A model generated the notes under the pieces. That model was not told where the DNA came from. It did no database searches and saw nothing but the letters and a program-made list of their open reading frames with translations. A stretch of DNA of 64,000 bases from contig JACONQ010000010.1 of assembly GCA_014281115.1 (NCBI GenBank), forward strand, positions 2,542,001 to 2,606,000, read 5' to 3'. Positions within the stretch are counted from its first letter, which is position 1; each line of letters starts with the position of its first letter. Both the position numbers and the translations under genes were made by a program. Source of the DNA: Laburnicola sp. R22_1 (Eukaryota; Ascomycota; Dothideomycetes; Pleosporales; Didymosphaeriaceae). Of this stretch, positions 36,738 through 49,085 are shown in pieces.

Positions 36738-38608
36738 ACGTACTTTGCACTCGAGTTAATCATTCTATTAAGTTAATTACTTTGCTAAGACCTCACTAAG
36801 TTCTGTACTATTTATAATAGTATAGAGTTAACACGAACTATTTTTAATAGTCTAAATAGACCAATCTATTTAGAATCTACTTCTATAGGCTGCCTATAAG
36901 TTATTTTATTATGCTTAGGCTTACCGCAGCGTCCACAGCGCTGTTAAGCAAATTCGCCTCTATTAGCGCGCACCCTCTTCTTCGCCTTTTGCCCATCACT
37001 GCGCGCCCTAAACTCCTTTAGAGTGGCTAGCCGCTGGCCCTCTTTAGCTGTAAGGACTTCTTTACGCTGTACTCGCTTTCTTTTATGCAATTTATATTGC
37101 GTGGCGGCCTTATTAGCAGCTTAAAGTTTAGCGTTACGTTTAGTTATTAATACTAAAGAATGCCCTATTAGCTTAGCGCCTTTAATAAGCTTTTCCACCG
37201 CCTTAACTATATAAGTTAGGGAACTATCTATATGCCTTTAAATTCTCTGCTTAACTAGTGTTAATTGCGACCTAAGTTCTATACTATTTCGCGAAGTTTA
37301 CAACTTCTATATACTATCGCAAATAGTACAAAGTAAAGACGTACGTAGGCGGACGTTAAGCTGCGATATTACAACTTTTGGGTTATAGGACACTAGGCCA
37401 GCACCTTAAAAGCCTTCTTTAATATTACTTTTAGTAATTAAAGCCTTAAAAGTAGTAATAAAGCAAGGTAGGAACTTAATTTTAGTGATGTGCGTGATGT
37501 GGTTACGCATTAGATTCTTAGCTTAGCGTCTATACGCCTTCTTTAACAGCGTAAAATAACCTATATTAAGTGGCTACAAGAGGTGCAATAAATATAGAGG
37601 CATATAAAAAGTAATAATATTACTCTTTTTATAGTAATTCTAGAATTTAAGCAAGTTATAACTTTTATGGCTATTAATAATAAGCAAACGTGCTCTACTA
37701 GTAGTACGCCTTTCTATATACTTATTAAAGTACTTTAGCCATTATAGACTAAGCTTATTTGTTATCTAGCCGTTCTTAGAGACTGCAATAACCTAATTAT
37801 AAGGTAGATCCTTTTCCTTATACTAGGCAGAGAGGTGGTGCTTGCCCCCAAAGATAATAAAGAGTGGGATCCACCACCCTATTACGTTAATGCCTTAGAT
37901 AACTATTGTCCACTGCCTATTGCCCTACTACACCTACTTTAGCCGTTCTTAATGCTTAGAGCCTATAACTACTACTCTAGTTAATATTATGCCTATTATA
38001 AAGCCAGACTTGTTAAAATTATAGGTGTTCTTATCTAGAATACTATACTTGGCCTTCATGTTCTCCACAAGCTAGAACTAGCCTCGTATTACCTTAGGAT
38101 CCTCCTAGAGAGCTCTCTTATAGTTATACTTTTAATTAAACTTAACTTAAAGCTTTGGCTAGCGCTTAACAAAGTTATAAGGCTACCTCTAGCCAACTGG
38201 CTTGTAGTAGCGTATAGCTAGTAAAGAATTAGCCATATCTTTTATAGCATTAAGCTGGGGCAGAAATCCTCGCGCGTCTAGGTTAAGTATATGCTGCACA
38301 ATCACCTGCTCCTCTCTTATAGTAAGTCTTATTTTGTTAGGCCCGTAGTTACGTCTAAACGTCTTTCTAGTGCATTAGTTGCTAAGTGTACTTTAAGAGA
38401 TGTTATAGAGGGCTATAGCGCATCGCTAAGAAAGTGTCGCGTCTTATTTAATAGTCTAGATTGCAAGCTATATACGCGTTTCTTTTAACGCTAGTAGTTT
38501 ATTATGTGGTTAAGGCATCGCGTTATACTATTACTAATAGTATATTTTAGTAGGGTCTTAGCAAAGTAATTAACTTAATGGAATAATCGACTCGAGTGCA
38601 AAGTACGT
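36738..38608 (-). mobile_element. Fot1/pogo-type DNA transposon, copy B
   Basis: 1,871 bp between TA dinucleotides (36736-36737, 38609-38610). Terminal repeats start ACGTACTTTGCACTCGAG. The body is nearly the same as copy A but more mutated toward AT. It carries a minus-strand transposase relic with the RRCGRCG-type zinc-knuckle region around 36,905-36,960. A 65-codon plus-strand frame at 38,291-38,488 is a chance frame opposite the transposase. Confidence 0.85.
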
Positions 38609-38936
38609 TATAAAGATTTTATATACGTAATACTTTTACCCTCTTTATAAGGCGCCCTACCTTACTTACTAAGCGCGCTATCTCGCACTTATAAGATACC
38701 TAGGCCTACTAAATCTAGGTACTCCACTATAGCTAACTATTAACCTCTTAGGTATTTCTCTTTATTTTCTTTTACTTTCTTTATAATAGACGTCCCTTAT
38801 AAATCGCTTAGCCACTTAGAAAACCTAGATACTAGGTCGCCCTAGCGCTAACCTTACTAAGTAGCTCTATCTAGTCTGCCCTAATCTTTTACTACTCTAC
38901 CTTAATCTTTCGCTACCTTAGATCTTAGTTAAGCTT

Positions 38937-39214
38937 TGTAAGGGCGGTACACGGCCTTATAGGGCAAACCTCTCGGGGACAGCTAGTATAGTTAAAAGAG
39001 ATAACTAAATTGAGACTATACTAAGATGGGGGATAAGGAAGGGAACTGGGGGGCCCTTACTTATATAGTGGGCGGCGTAGGGCATAGGCCCACACGAACC
39101 ACGCGCTAACACTAACTAGGAAAGGCGCCTTCTATAAGATAAAAGGCGCTATTAGGGTGTAAAAGGAAAGGTAATAGTAAATAACTAGTAGGAAGGCAGC
39201 CACAAACTATTACA
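38937..39214 (-). repeat. 3' LTR of E4
   Basis: 278 bp; plus-strand reading TGTAAGGGCGG to CTATTACA. It is next to a C-run at 39,218-39,224, the polypurine tract on the coding strand. Confidence 0.9.
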
Positions 39215-39924
39215 TAACCCCCCTTTTAAGGCCTAAAAATAGGAAGGAAAGTACGTGAAAATAGTGTGTTTTGGCGGATTTTCAACGTAACCAGCACTAT
39301 TTTAGGGCCAAAGAGGGCTAGAGTAGGGGCAACGGGCCCCTACAGTTCCAGTGGTGGCCTCGGTTTTCAATTTGGGTGCCATTTAGTGGAGATATTAAGG
39401 AAAGTTGTTAGGGGTGAATTAGTAGATTAGTGGAAAAAACGCGGTAGAAACCACCTCTCAGCGTTCGGCATTTCGCTAATAGAGCGTATTCTTAGCTCTA
39501 ACGCCATACAAAAAACGCGATTAGCCAAAAATTTTCTAGTTAGTTTGTTGCGCGCCAGCGCAATTGTGTCGCATAAGGTTCCCTAGTACTATAGGAGAGC
39601 GTTTTAAAAAACGTGTTGACCCGACCATGTGGTTTTCAATTAGGGCAGGGCGGCTCCTAAAGCCACAGGGGCTGCCGGCAGTAGTAGGGACATTCAGGAG
39701 TAAGGGTACTAAAAAGCAATAGGTATCTGGTTACGCGCGCGAGCCTAAGGGCGTGCAGGTATTAAAAAGTAACAGGCACCTAGCTAAGCACGCCTAATAC
39801 GGCGCTTCAACCCTATCTTCGCAGGCACATTATCTTTAGGGATAGGCTCTAGAAAGGTGTCTTAGAGGGCGGCGTCTAGCCAAATTGGCAACTATTTTAG
39901 TAAACTAGCTCGCTTAGGGTACTC

Positions 39925-40116
39925 TTAATAGTAAGCTTTAATTAGCAGGGGAGAGTTAACAAAGTTGTTAGTAGGGTAGTAGGTTGGGTCAGGGTTATGC
40001 CCTTTCCACGCTACCCAGTACTTTAGTGTTCTACAGTCTACTTTGCTATTAAGGATGCGAGAAACCAGCCACTTAGGAACTCTGTCCACCTTAATAGGTG
40101 GTTCTAGAGATTGCAA
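39925..40116 (-). pseudogene. E4 chromodomain (C-terminus of integrase)
   Basis: A 63-codon open stretch on the minus strand reads VSRILNSK, then YWVAWKGHNPD and TYYPTNNFVNSPLLIKAYY. This is the chromodomain fold at the end of chromovirus integrases, which guides insertion to particular chromatin. The aromatic cage is partly visible (Tyr/Trp in YWVAWKG; the third aromatic position reads Tyr in TYYP, where Trp is usual). Being downstream of stop-ridden pol, it cannot be expressed as part of the polyprotein. Confidence 0.8.
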
Positions 40117-40299
40117 TTAACCTAGTAAGGGATTATTTAGATCCCTTTAAAGCCTATTAGCGTGAAACACTAGGTAAACTCTTATATATTATAGAAGTTT
40201 AAGTATAAATAAGTAGTCTTTCTTACCTACAGTTCGGTATAGTCCTTTTATTTAATAATCTAACTTAACTAACAGGCGTTTAGTAATAAATCCCTTTAG

Positions 40300-41200
40300 G
40301 GTAACAAAGACCTAGTTCCTAATATCGAAATTAATAGCTTATCTATATTTGTTAGCCTGCTCTAATTGTATTTCCTAGGCAGTAGACATATTAGCGCGGG
40401 CGGTGTTACAAACAAATTCGCAGGCTTTAGCATAGGCCTTAGCCCACGCCTTAGCCTTTTCTAAAGTAACGTTGTTTAGAGATTTAGTAACTAGTTAGGT
40501 ACACTCGCGCTAGTCCTAGTAAAAGTACGGCTAATGCCCGAACTTAATCTTAAAAGGCGAAACTCCAGTGCTATTGTAGGGCAGTATCGCTTAGGCCCAG
40601 TCTATACTAGACAGCAAATCTAACTAGTTGTCTTAATAAAAGTTAATAAACAGACGCAGACGCTAGTTAAGGTACTAATTTATAATCTTAGTTTAGCCAT
40701 TAGTTTGCGGATACCGCGCTATAGAGAGAAGTTACTTAATACCTATAAGCTTGTATAAAGTAGCCAGGAAAGCAGAAATAAACTAGGGGCCGCAGTTAGA
40801 GATAATTAATTAAGGGGGGCCAAAGACTCTAAATATATACTAATAGTAGAGATCGGCGGCTTGTTTAGCTATAACCGTCTTGCAGCAGGGTATAGAAAAG
40901 GCACGCTTGGATAGGCGGCAATAAGATACTATTACGTTATTATACCCTTTCTTATCCTTAGGAAATAATTTAAAATTAATTAAGACATCTTGCCAGATAT
41001 TTTCGAGAATAGGAAGTGGGTGTAACAAGCCTGGCTTTTTGTCTAGTAGGGGCTTACTCTACTAGCAGTCTTTATAATTAGAGATATACCTATTAATATT
41101 AGCGTTTATATCCTTCTAGTAATACAACTAGTATAAAAGTCAAAGAGTTTTTTATAGACCTAGATAGGCAGTAACCTAATAAGCATGCATCGTTTAAATT
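40300..41200 (-). pseudogene. E4 integrase relic
   Basis: The minus strand around 40,840-41,028 reads LHPLPILENIWQDVLINFKL and VSYCRLSKRAFSIPC, the start of the Ty3/gypsy integrase core. The first catalytic Asp (usually in MDF) reads Asn in INF, a G-to-A change. The zinc-binding part lies just upstream (DC**SK near 41,060). Integrase would join element DNA to the genome; this copy is stopped in several places. Confidence 0.75.
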
Positions 41201-42733
41201 AGATACGTCTAGAGAAACTCTATAGAGGGAACTACTAGGCGGTCTTTGTAGAGAAGCAACTCTAAAGGGATAAGAGCGAAACCTAGTAATCTAGAATAGG
41301 TAGCTTCTTAGAGCAATTTGAGTACCTTATATGTTTAATTGGCATGCAGCAGGCAATTAATAATCATGTAAGGATAGGCTCCTTTAGGGCTTATATTAAC
41401 TTTTTCTTTCTCCTACTCTATAATTGTAATAGCCCTAAGGGCTGCTTTAGCAATATCTAGTGGTTATAGGAGAAAAAACCGAGTGCGAGCCTCTTAATCC
41501 TTCTTCTTCTGCGACTTTAGCTTGTCCTATTTCCTAGATAGCGTATTAGCTATAACATTTGCGGTGCCTGGTTAGTACGTAATTTAATAATAGTATTCGA
41601 ACAGCTTTTTAGACTAATAGACTTGCTGTAGAGAGAGTTCGCGTTTAGTGCTAAAGTACTTAAGGGCCTAATAATTAGTAATAATATTAAAGGGCTTGGC
41701 GGTTTAAAGGCCAATTAGTTGTGCTCTCTATTCTAAAAGGCCCTATATAACTGCTAATATTTCCTTATTATAAATATTGTAATTTAACTTAGCGGGCTTT
41801 AATAATTTAGAGTACCATGCGACTAGGCGCTAGGTACTATTAGATTGCAGTTAACTAAGAGAGCCCGTATTAACGCTATTACTAGAGTTAGTTTCCATAT
41901 AGGTAATTCGAAATAGAGAGTACTATAAGACTAGGACGTCGCTAGCTACAAGTTGCTTAGCGGCTTTAAAGGCGGCACATTTCTAGTCTCCAAAGGTGTA
42001 GAAGGCACTATTTTTTAGCAGCTTAATTAGAAGGCGAATAACCCGCCTATAGTAAGAAAGAAAGAAGTAGTAGTAGTTACAAAAGCCTAAAAAGCTCTAT
42101 AATGCCTTAAGTGTTGTAGGCTCTTTCTATTTTCAAACTGCGGCGGTCTTTATAGGGTCCTTATAGATTCCTTTAGTGCTAATAATATATTCTAAGAACT
42201 TAGTTTCTGTTATAGCAAATTCGTATTTCTTAAGATTAGCTTAGAGATTAGTGTCCCTTAAGCGGAGTAAAACCTTGCGAACGTGTTCTTTGTGTTCTAG
42301 GGAATTCTTAGAAAAGATAAGGATGTTATTAATATATATAGTACAGAAGTTGTCTAGATAATTGCCTAGAACGCTATTAATAAACTGTTAAAAGGTGGCA
42401 GAACTATTACAGAGACTAAAGAGTAAGACCCTATACTTATAGTTTCCATACTAGGTTCGAAAAGTAGTTAGCGCTTTAGTCTCTAGAGTGAGCTAAATTT
42501 AGTAGAATGCTTAGCGAATATTAAGCGTAGTAAAAAGTCTCGCTCTAGAGAGGCGCATAAGTGTCTCCTTAATAAGTAGAATCGCTGTAACGTCCTTTTT
42601 AGTAATAGCATTAAGCTAGCAGTAATTAACGCAAAAGCGCTAACCTCTATCTAGCTTTTTGGCAAATAATACTAGCAAAGCAAAGCTGGCGTTACTAGAG
42701 ACAATAAACCCGCGCTTAATGTGGTTGTTAATA

Positions 42734-44606
42734 ACGTACTCCACAACCGAGCGACTTACCCAACCGAGCGACTCACTTTTGCCAAGACCCCACCAAAACA
42801 TGTACTATTCACGACAGTACAGAGTTAATACGAACTATTATCAATAGTCTAAATAGGCCAATCTATTCAGAATCTACTTCTGCAGGTTATTTACACGTTG
42901 TTCTATTGTGCCTAGGCTCGCCGCAGCGTCCACAGCGCCGTTAAGTTGGCTCGCCTCCATTAACGCGCGCCCTCTTCTTTGCCTTCTTGCCATTACTGCG
43001 CGCCGCAAAGTCCTTTAGAGTAGCCAGCCGCTGGCCCTCTTTAGCTGTAAGAGCTCCTTCTTGCTGCAATCGCTTTCTTTTGTGCAATTTACGTCGCGTG
43101 GCGGCCTTATTAGCAGCTTAAAGTTTGGCGTTGCGTTTAGTCATTAACACCAAAGAATGCCCCATCAGCTTGGCGCCTTTAACAAGCTTTTCCACCGCCT
43201 CAACTATATAAGTTAGGGAACTATCTACATGCCTTTAAATCCTCTGCTTAACCAGCATTGATTGTGACCTAAGTTCTGTACTATTTCGCGGAGTTTACGA
43301 CTCCCATGTACTATCGCGAATAGTACATTCTGGAGGCGTACGCAGGCGGACGTCAAGCTGCGATAGTACAGCCTCTAGGTCATAGGGCACTAGGCCAGCA
43401 CCTTAAAAGCCTCCTTTGATATTACTTTCAGTAATTAAAGCCTTAAAAGCAGCAATAAAGCAAGGTAGGAACTTGATTTTGGTGATGTGCGTGATGTGGT
43501 TGCGCATCAGATTCTTGGCTTAGCGCCCATACGCCTTCTTTAATAGCGCAAAACAACCCACATTAAGTAGCTGCAAGAGGTGCGACAAATGTGGAGGCAT
43601 ACAGAGAGTAATAATATTACTCTTTTTGCAGTAATCCTGAAATTTAAGCGAGTTGTAACTTTTGTAGCCATTAATAATGAGCAAACATGCTCCACTAATA
43701 GTACGCCTTTTTGTATGCTTATTAAAGTGCTTTAGCCATTGCAGACCAAGCTTATTTGTCGTCCAGCTGTTCTTAGAGACTGTAATAACCTAATTATAAG
43801 GTAGATCCTTCTCCTTATACTAGGCGGAGAGGTGGTGCTTGCCCCCAAAGATAATAAAGGGTGGGATCCACTATCCTATTGTGTTGATGCCTTAGATAAC
43901 TGTTATCCACTCCCTATTGCCCTGCTGCACCTGCTTTGGCCGTCCTTAACGCTTAGAGCCTATAACTACCACTCTAGTCGATATTATGCTTATTATAAAG
44001 CCAGACTCGTCGAAATTGTAGGTGTCCTTATCTAGGATACCATACTTAGCCTTTATATTCTCCACAAGCCGGAACCAGCCTCGTATTACCTTAGGATTCT
44101 CCTAGAGGGCTCTCTTATAGTCGTACTTTCGATTAAACTTAACTTTAAGCTCTAGCTGGCGCTTAACAAAGTTTAGAGCCTAGTTATGGCCCACAGGGTC
44201 GCGATGCCGCTTAGCTAGTAAAGAATTGGCTATATCCTCTATAGCAGCAAGCCGTGGCAGGAATCCTTGCGAGTCTAGGTTAAGTATATGCTGTATAATC
44301 GCCTTCTCCTCTCTTATAGTAAGCTTTATTGTGTTGGGTGGGCAGTCGCATCAGAAGGCGATTCTAGCGCGTCATTAGCTGAGGGTCTTTTAAGGGATAT
44401 TATAGATAGCGGCAGCGCGTCTTTGCGAAAGTAACATATCTTATTTAATAGCCTGGATCACAAGCTATATATGAGCTTTGTTTAACGCTAGTAGTTTGTT
44501 GTGTTGTTAAGGCATTGCGTTGTACTATTAATGGTAGCACGTTTTGGTAGGGTCTTGGCAAAAGTAAGTCGCTCGGTTGGGTGAGTCGCTCGGTTGTGGA
44601 GTACGT
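42734..44606 (-). mobile_element. Fot1/pogo-type DNA transposon, copy A
   Basis: 1,873 bp, inserted at a TA (42732-42733, 44607-44608) within the E4 RT gene. Terminal inverted repeats of about 50 bp start ACGTACTCCACAACCGAGCG and hold two tandem subrepeats (CAACCGAGCGACT). It is the least mutated of the three pogo copies. Length and ends fit the Fot1/pogo group of fungal Tc1/mariner elements. Confidence 0.9.
42890..44350 (-). pseudogene. pogo-type DDE transposase of copy A, catalytic Asp changed
   Basis: On the minus strand the DDE_1 domain is easily read: YNFDESGF (first Asp, codon 44,009-44,011), NREWITV, WIPPFIIFGGKHH, SWTTNKLGLQWLKHF, then LLIINGYKS, where the second catalytic Asp is Asn (43,670-43,672). 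LCMPPHLSHLLQLLNVGCF follows, where the third Asp is also Asn (43,562-43,564). A CCHC-like zinc knuckle (RRCGRCGEPRHN) ends the protein near 42,910. Both losses are G-to-A on the coding strand, as RIP gives. Stops also break the frame. The protein would have moved the element by cut-and-paste. Confidence 0.85.
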
Positions 44607-44949
44607 TATAGGCTTTAAGGAGTTTAAGGTACTCTAAGAATATACTATATAAAGGCAAGGTAGTAAGCGTAGACGGGTCTTTAGTAAGGTCGACATAGTA
44701 ATTAACGCCCTTTTAGTAAGGCGGGAGGGCGTTAGAATCCGATTGTAAAAAATAGGCGGGCTTCGCTTTAGCGTATTCTAGCCAGGGGAGCGCTTATTCT
44801 ATTTTAGCGAGTAGGTTAGCTTAGGACTTATTTTCCAGGCCGTGCATCTCGCTCTCGCGATCCTTAATAAGTTTGGCCAGCTTATAGGGGCTAGTACAAC
44901 CTATAATCGCGTCGGACTTATGGCCGCTATTTAAAGCAAAGGCTACGGC

Positions 44950-45145
44950 TGTAAGGGATCACTCAAGGCATCAAAGGTTAAAATCAAGAAGTTGATTTTA
45001 CTAAGATATCGAGGTGGCGTATAAAGACTGTTAACAGCTGCCTTATATACCCACACGTAGCCGAGGCGCTAATGCCTAATCGGGTAAGGTTCCGGGGCTC
45101 GGAGGAACCTTTCGCCGGGCGCGCCGCACTTAGGAATCCCTAACA
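44950..45145 (-). mobile_element. 196-bp solo LTR with 5-bp duplication inside E4
   Basis: Reads TGTAAGGGATC to CCCTAACA on the plus strand and is flanked by ACGGC on both sides (44945-44949, 45146-45150). On the minus strand it starts TGTTAGGG, has a TATA-like GTATATAAGG near 45,045 and ends CCTTACA, so the LTR is minus-oriented. Without it, coding flows from NINIVTAV into AFALNSGHKSD on the minus strand. It is not AT-mutated like its surroundings, and no second copy is in the window. Confidence 0.85.
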
Positions 45146-45269
45146 ACGGCAGTTACTATATTGATGTTAAAGCCGGCAGCGTACAATTGTTCCCGCGTTG
45201 GCGCCTAAATGAGTTCTAGGAGGTTAGCTGGATCCTATAGGGCTAGTGGGTCTGCCGAACGCAATTTAT

Positions 45270-48200
45270 TATTCATCTTCCGCAAGTTCTCCTTCTATGT
45301 TAGTAATTTAGTAGGGCGGAAGGAAGCCATCCTAGGTTATTCTAGCTAGGGTAGTTCTAATTAAATAGTTAATTCCTGCAAGAGCTGTCTAATCCTCAGA
45401 TTAGCTTCTCTAGTAGAATTACAGTCTCTAGGTCTAGGGCTAAGAGTAATACCCAGATCCTGCCGCATAATTCCTAGGGGCTAGTCTTACTAGCGGCTTC
45501 CTTAGATAGCGGGGACAGGGTGACCAACAGGCGACTCGTTGTTAGATGGCTCTTTGTCTAAGAAAGACAGCTCTATAGCCTCTACGCTACTATCTCTGTC
45601 GAAGTCGTCCTTACAGCTTAGTTTCTAGTAAGCCTTTAAGTACGTTCTAATAACCAAGATGGTGGGGTTAGGAAGCTGGATAGAGATTTCCTTGGAGACG
45701 CTCTAGTTGGCTTTTAATAAGCGAGTCTTTTGGCGGGTGTAGTTCTGTTTTTTAAGTAGGCCGTCCCATTAAGTGGCGTCGTGCTAGTGGGAAGGGTTAG
45801 GTGGGGGGGAAGTCCGCGGTAGGACGAGGTTGCTGGCAAAGGTTAGATTCTTGTTATCTTTCTAATAAAGACGGCGGTCCCAAGCGTTAACTAGGCAATT
45901 AGCTTGCTTAAAAAATTTCCTACTAACAATAAAATTGTGGTCCCCTATATCACAGAAAACAAACTATATAGTGAAGCTGCGTCCGTTAATATTAAGCTGG
46001 GCTGTGAAACAGGTGTCCACTTTCGCGCTTCTCTTCCCTGCGAAGTTCTTAAGGGGGATTGGTGTCTTTAGGTAGAGGAGTTTAGCTTTGAGCTATTTTC
46101 GTACCGCCTTTATATACCTTAAAGCGACGAGGTTATAAGCGCTAGCACTAGTGTCCATTAAGGCTCGCAACCTAAGAGCCAATCCTTAGAATATAATTTG
46201 CACCGGCAGGACTAGTTAGGAGCCTCTAAATAGCTTAGGGACCCTTACTATTTTGCCGCCTGCGGGCGACGATTTTGGCTTGGCATCTGCGTTTCGTAAT
46301 TAGAACTGCGGTTTGTCTAGATTAATTGGTTTGGTGGCCCCTATATAAGCTACTAGATTAGGGTGGTCTAGTAGCGCGCATTTAAAGCCTTATTATCTAA
46401 CGAATCGCCTGCCTCTAAATTAGAGTAGTAGGTAATACCAAGTTTGTCCAAATCTAGATTGTCCGCTATATCCACATTTCGCTTATATAGCTATCTTCTT
46501 AGTGCAGAAGCAGCGGCGCAAGTGTTTGTTTTCTACTTTGCCACACTTAAAACAGGCGTAGTTCTGGACACACTACGCCCTAGTCTAATTATAAAGGGTG
46601 GAGAAGGAAATAGCAGGTTAATTATTAGTAGCGGGTCTAGAGTAGGGTGCTAATTTGGCAGGGGCCGCGTACAAGGGCTGTAATCTAGAGGGTAATACCC
46701 GAAAAGGAGTCCTTGTGTGCACCTGGAAAGGGGTTATCGCGTTGTTATCTTAAATAGTGCGGCTGACTGCGGTTATTTGGCGTTTAATTACTAGATAGTT
46801 AATAATAGGGTCTTCTATCTCTTGCCAGAGTATTAACTTAAGACTCCTAGTTAATTTAAGTTGTAATTCGTCCTTCTAGGTCTTTGCGTCTAGTCTACCT
46901 TTTCTAACTAGGCTCTTAAAAGCCTATAGAAACGTCTAGGCGTCTATTCTATTAGAGAGGAAGAGCTTATAAAACTTCTTATGTGCCTATTAGGGAGCGA
47001 AGGGATCGCAGTAAGTCTCTTCTAGAAATTTAAAGAGTGCTTTGGGTCCACAATCTTCTTAGAGGGCCTAATTTTTCTAACGCCAATTTCGCGCTGCCTC
47101 TTAAGGCGCGCCTCTAAGGCGGCTAAGGATGGCTTCCGCAAGGTTATCTTAATCTTCCTTGTTATTATCGCCTTAGTAATAGTCCGCGTTTACGCGGATC
47201 TTATTGCGTATATCCTCTAGCCAATCTTTAATACTAGGGCCAGGTTAACCTTTTCTATAGTACTTATTAACGTTGGGTAGCTTCGCGGAGCGTCCTAGCT
47301 TAGACACACTAGATGGGACGGCCAAAGTGTATCTGCCCTAGGGCACATTAATCTAGGCGCCATTAGCGAGCTTGGTTTATACGTATCCTAGGACTAGAAA
47401 GTAGTAAAGGGTATTATCCTATTACAAAGTGGGCACTATAAGCTAGGGCGGATGTCGTGGTGCACATTAGAGCGTGGTGGGGCAGGATAAGCTCCGCTCG
47501 GCCGCCTAAGGGCGGCGTGAACCATATAGTAGATTAGGCGTTCCTAGGCTAGAGGGTTTTAAGGGGACTTAAGTGCGGTGCTGCGGATTATGACTATCTT
47601 TAATAGAGGGGAGAACTTTCTTAGGGCTAAATAAGCCTTATCTAATAGCTACGTAATTGGTAATATTAGGCTAGGAGTAGAAATCTTCTAAGACTATATA
47701 CTCTATAGTGTAAGGTGTTATTGCCTTAAGTATAGTAAAAGCTTATTTAAATATGTTAGCGCGCTCGCATAAAGCCCGAACAAGGACCTCCTATTTAGAG
47801 TCTTCTTTAGACTTTGTAACAGCCCTGGTTACTAAATCTAGTGCTATCTCTAAAAATAGACCTTAAGAAAAGCGATATTAAGCCCAAAGCTAATAGGTGG
47901 CAAGTAACTATCTTATTTCTAAGCCATACTAGATTAATTAGTCTGGCTTAAATTGTCCTATAAACGCGTTGTACTTACTAGTAGCTTTAAGTTTAGCTTC
48001 GCCTTAGTGCGCAAGTCACTTAAGGTCTACTATTAAAAATTCGTCGCTTAGCTAGTTTGCTATAAGTGTAGTAATATAGTAATCGTACTGTGTATTATAA
48101 AGGATTCCTTTAGGATAGACCTTTTTTAGTAGTTTAATAATGCTCTTTTTCTTTATTAGGCTAGGAGCAGAGCAACTAATTGCCTAGAGAGCAGCCATTG

Positions 48201-48470
48201 GCTGCTTTCCGCGCTAGACAGATAACAGCTCGCTAGTAGGGTTAAGTGGGGGAATCTTCTTAAGGCGAGCGTCGTATAGACTATTGTTGGCAGGGTGCGG
48301 GCGAACGTCCACCTCTGTATTATTGATCCTGGAACTGTCTGGGGGTAGAGAAGACGCCAGAAACGTTCCAGGAGTCTCCTAAATCAAAGGACAGCGGCTT
48401 GCCATAGTGCAGGCAGTAGTGGGGTGGAGCGAAGTAGGGGTTGCAGAGAGGGTGTAGCGGATAGACCTGG
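45270..48470 (-). pseudogene. E4 gag and aspartic protease relic
   Basis: Minus strand. Protease active site reads LMDTSASAYNLVA, with the Asp codon at 46,153-46,155. About 46,490-46,560 a zinc-knuckle-like stretch reads YACFKCGKVENKHLRRC. Gag N-terminus lies near 48,470. The same region in E1 is 2,640-5,820. Stops are fewer than in E1 but still prevent translation. Gag packages element RNA and the protease matures the polyprotein. Confidence 0.7.
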
Positions 48471-48699
48471 GGTGGCAAGTCTTATATAGCGTGCGAGCTG
48501 GCGCACAGTCTAAGCTAAGAAAAGATTTAGTAAAAGATAAAGTGTAAGATAAAATACGTGAAACTTCGACCTCTGTGTCACCTCTATGGCCTAGCTTCGT
48601 GCCTTGTGCCCTTGCCGTAATAGCGCCAAAAGGAGGTTATTAGGCGAGTTGGCTCTATAGGGTGTGGCGTAGTGGTTATTATTTAGTAATTATTATTTG

Positions 48700-49010
48700 T
48701 TTGTTTAGGAACTCCCTGCCTAACTAGGTAAGCAACCTCTCTAAGTAGGCCTTAGCGTAGTATAACAATACTGCCTGGTACTAAAGTGACTAACAACTTC
48801 TGGTCTAACTTAGTAAGCAATAGCCTAACCCACCTTAGCGTAGTGTAGAAATACTGCCTGGCACTAAAGTAACTAACAAACTTCTAGCCTAACCTAGTAA
48901 GCAATAGCCTAACCCACCTTAGCGCAGTGTAACAATACTGCCTAGCACTAAAGTGACTAACACGCTTCTAGCCTAATCTAGTAAGCTAAAACTTCCACTA
49001 ATTTGACCGC
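48700..49010 (-). repeat. E4 leader tandem repeats
   Basis: About three units of roughly 105 bp (recurring TAACCCACCTTAGCG and CACTAAAGT blocks near 48,820-48,850 and 48,908-48,955). It is the counterpart of the leader repeats in E2 and E3 but diverged in sequence. Confidence 0.8.
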
Positions 49011-49085
49011 CTACAGGCAGCGTCTTAAGGGAGGAGTAGATATTATGTCGCTGTCTACGGCTAAAGAAATTTAATCTTAGTATAA

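Larger units (their letters stand above)
41450..44945 (-). pseudogene. E4 reverse transcriptase and RNase H relic, split by pogo copy A
   Basis: Minus-strand RT. Upstream of the pogo insertion it reads EYLKLLKAY (44,609-44,640). Downstream it continues NNHIKRGFIVSSNASFALL and LFAKKLDRG*RFCVNYC*LNAITKKD (42,731 to about 42,590), the RT finger region with Trp/Arg positions turned into stops. The core YxDD motif reads YINNILIFS at about 42,312-42,336; both catalytic Asp codons (42,325-42,330) are Asn. RNase H should lie at about 41,500-41,950. Confidence 0.8.

Noticed and set aside
38291..38488. 65-codon plus-strand frame as a gene
   Set aside because: It is antisense to the pogo transposase of copy B, and the matching place in copy A does not keep an equivalent protein.
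43832..44035. 67-codon plus-strand frame as a gene
   Set aside because: It is the complement of the DDE domain of the copy A transposase; the minus strand reads the real motif there.
46444..46653. 69-codon plus-strand frame as a gene
   Set aside because: It is antisense to E4 gag and its zinc-knuckle region.
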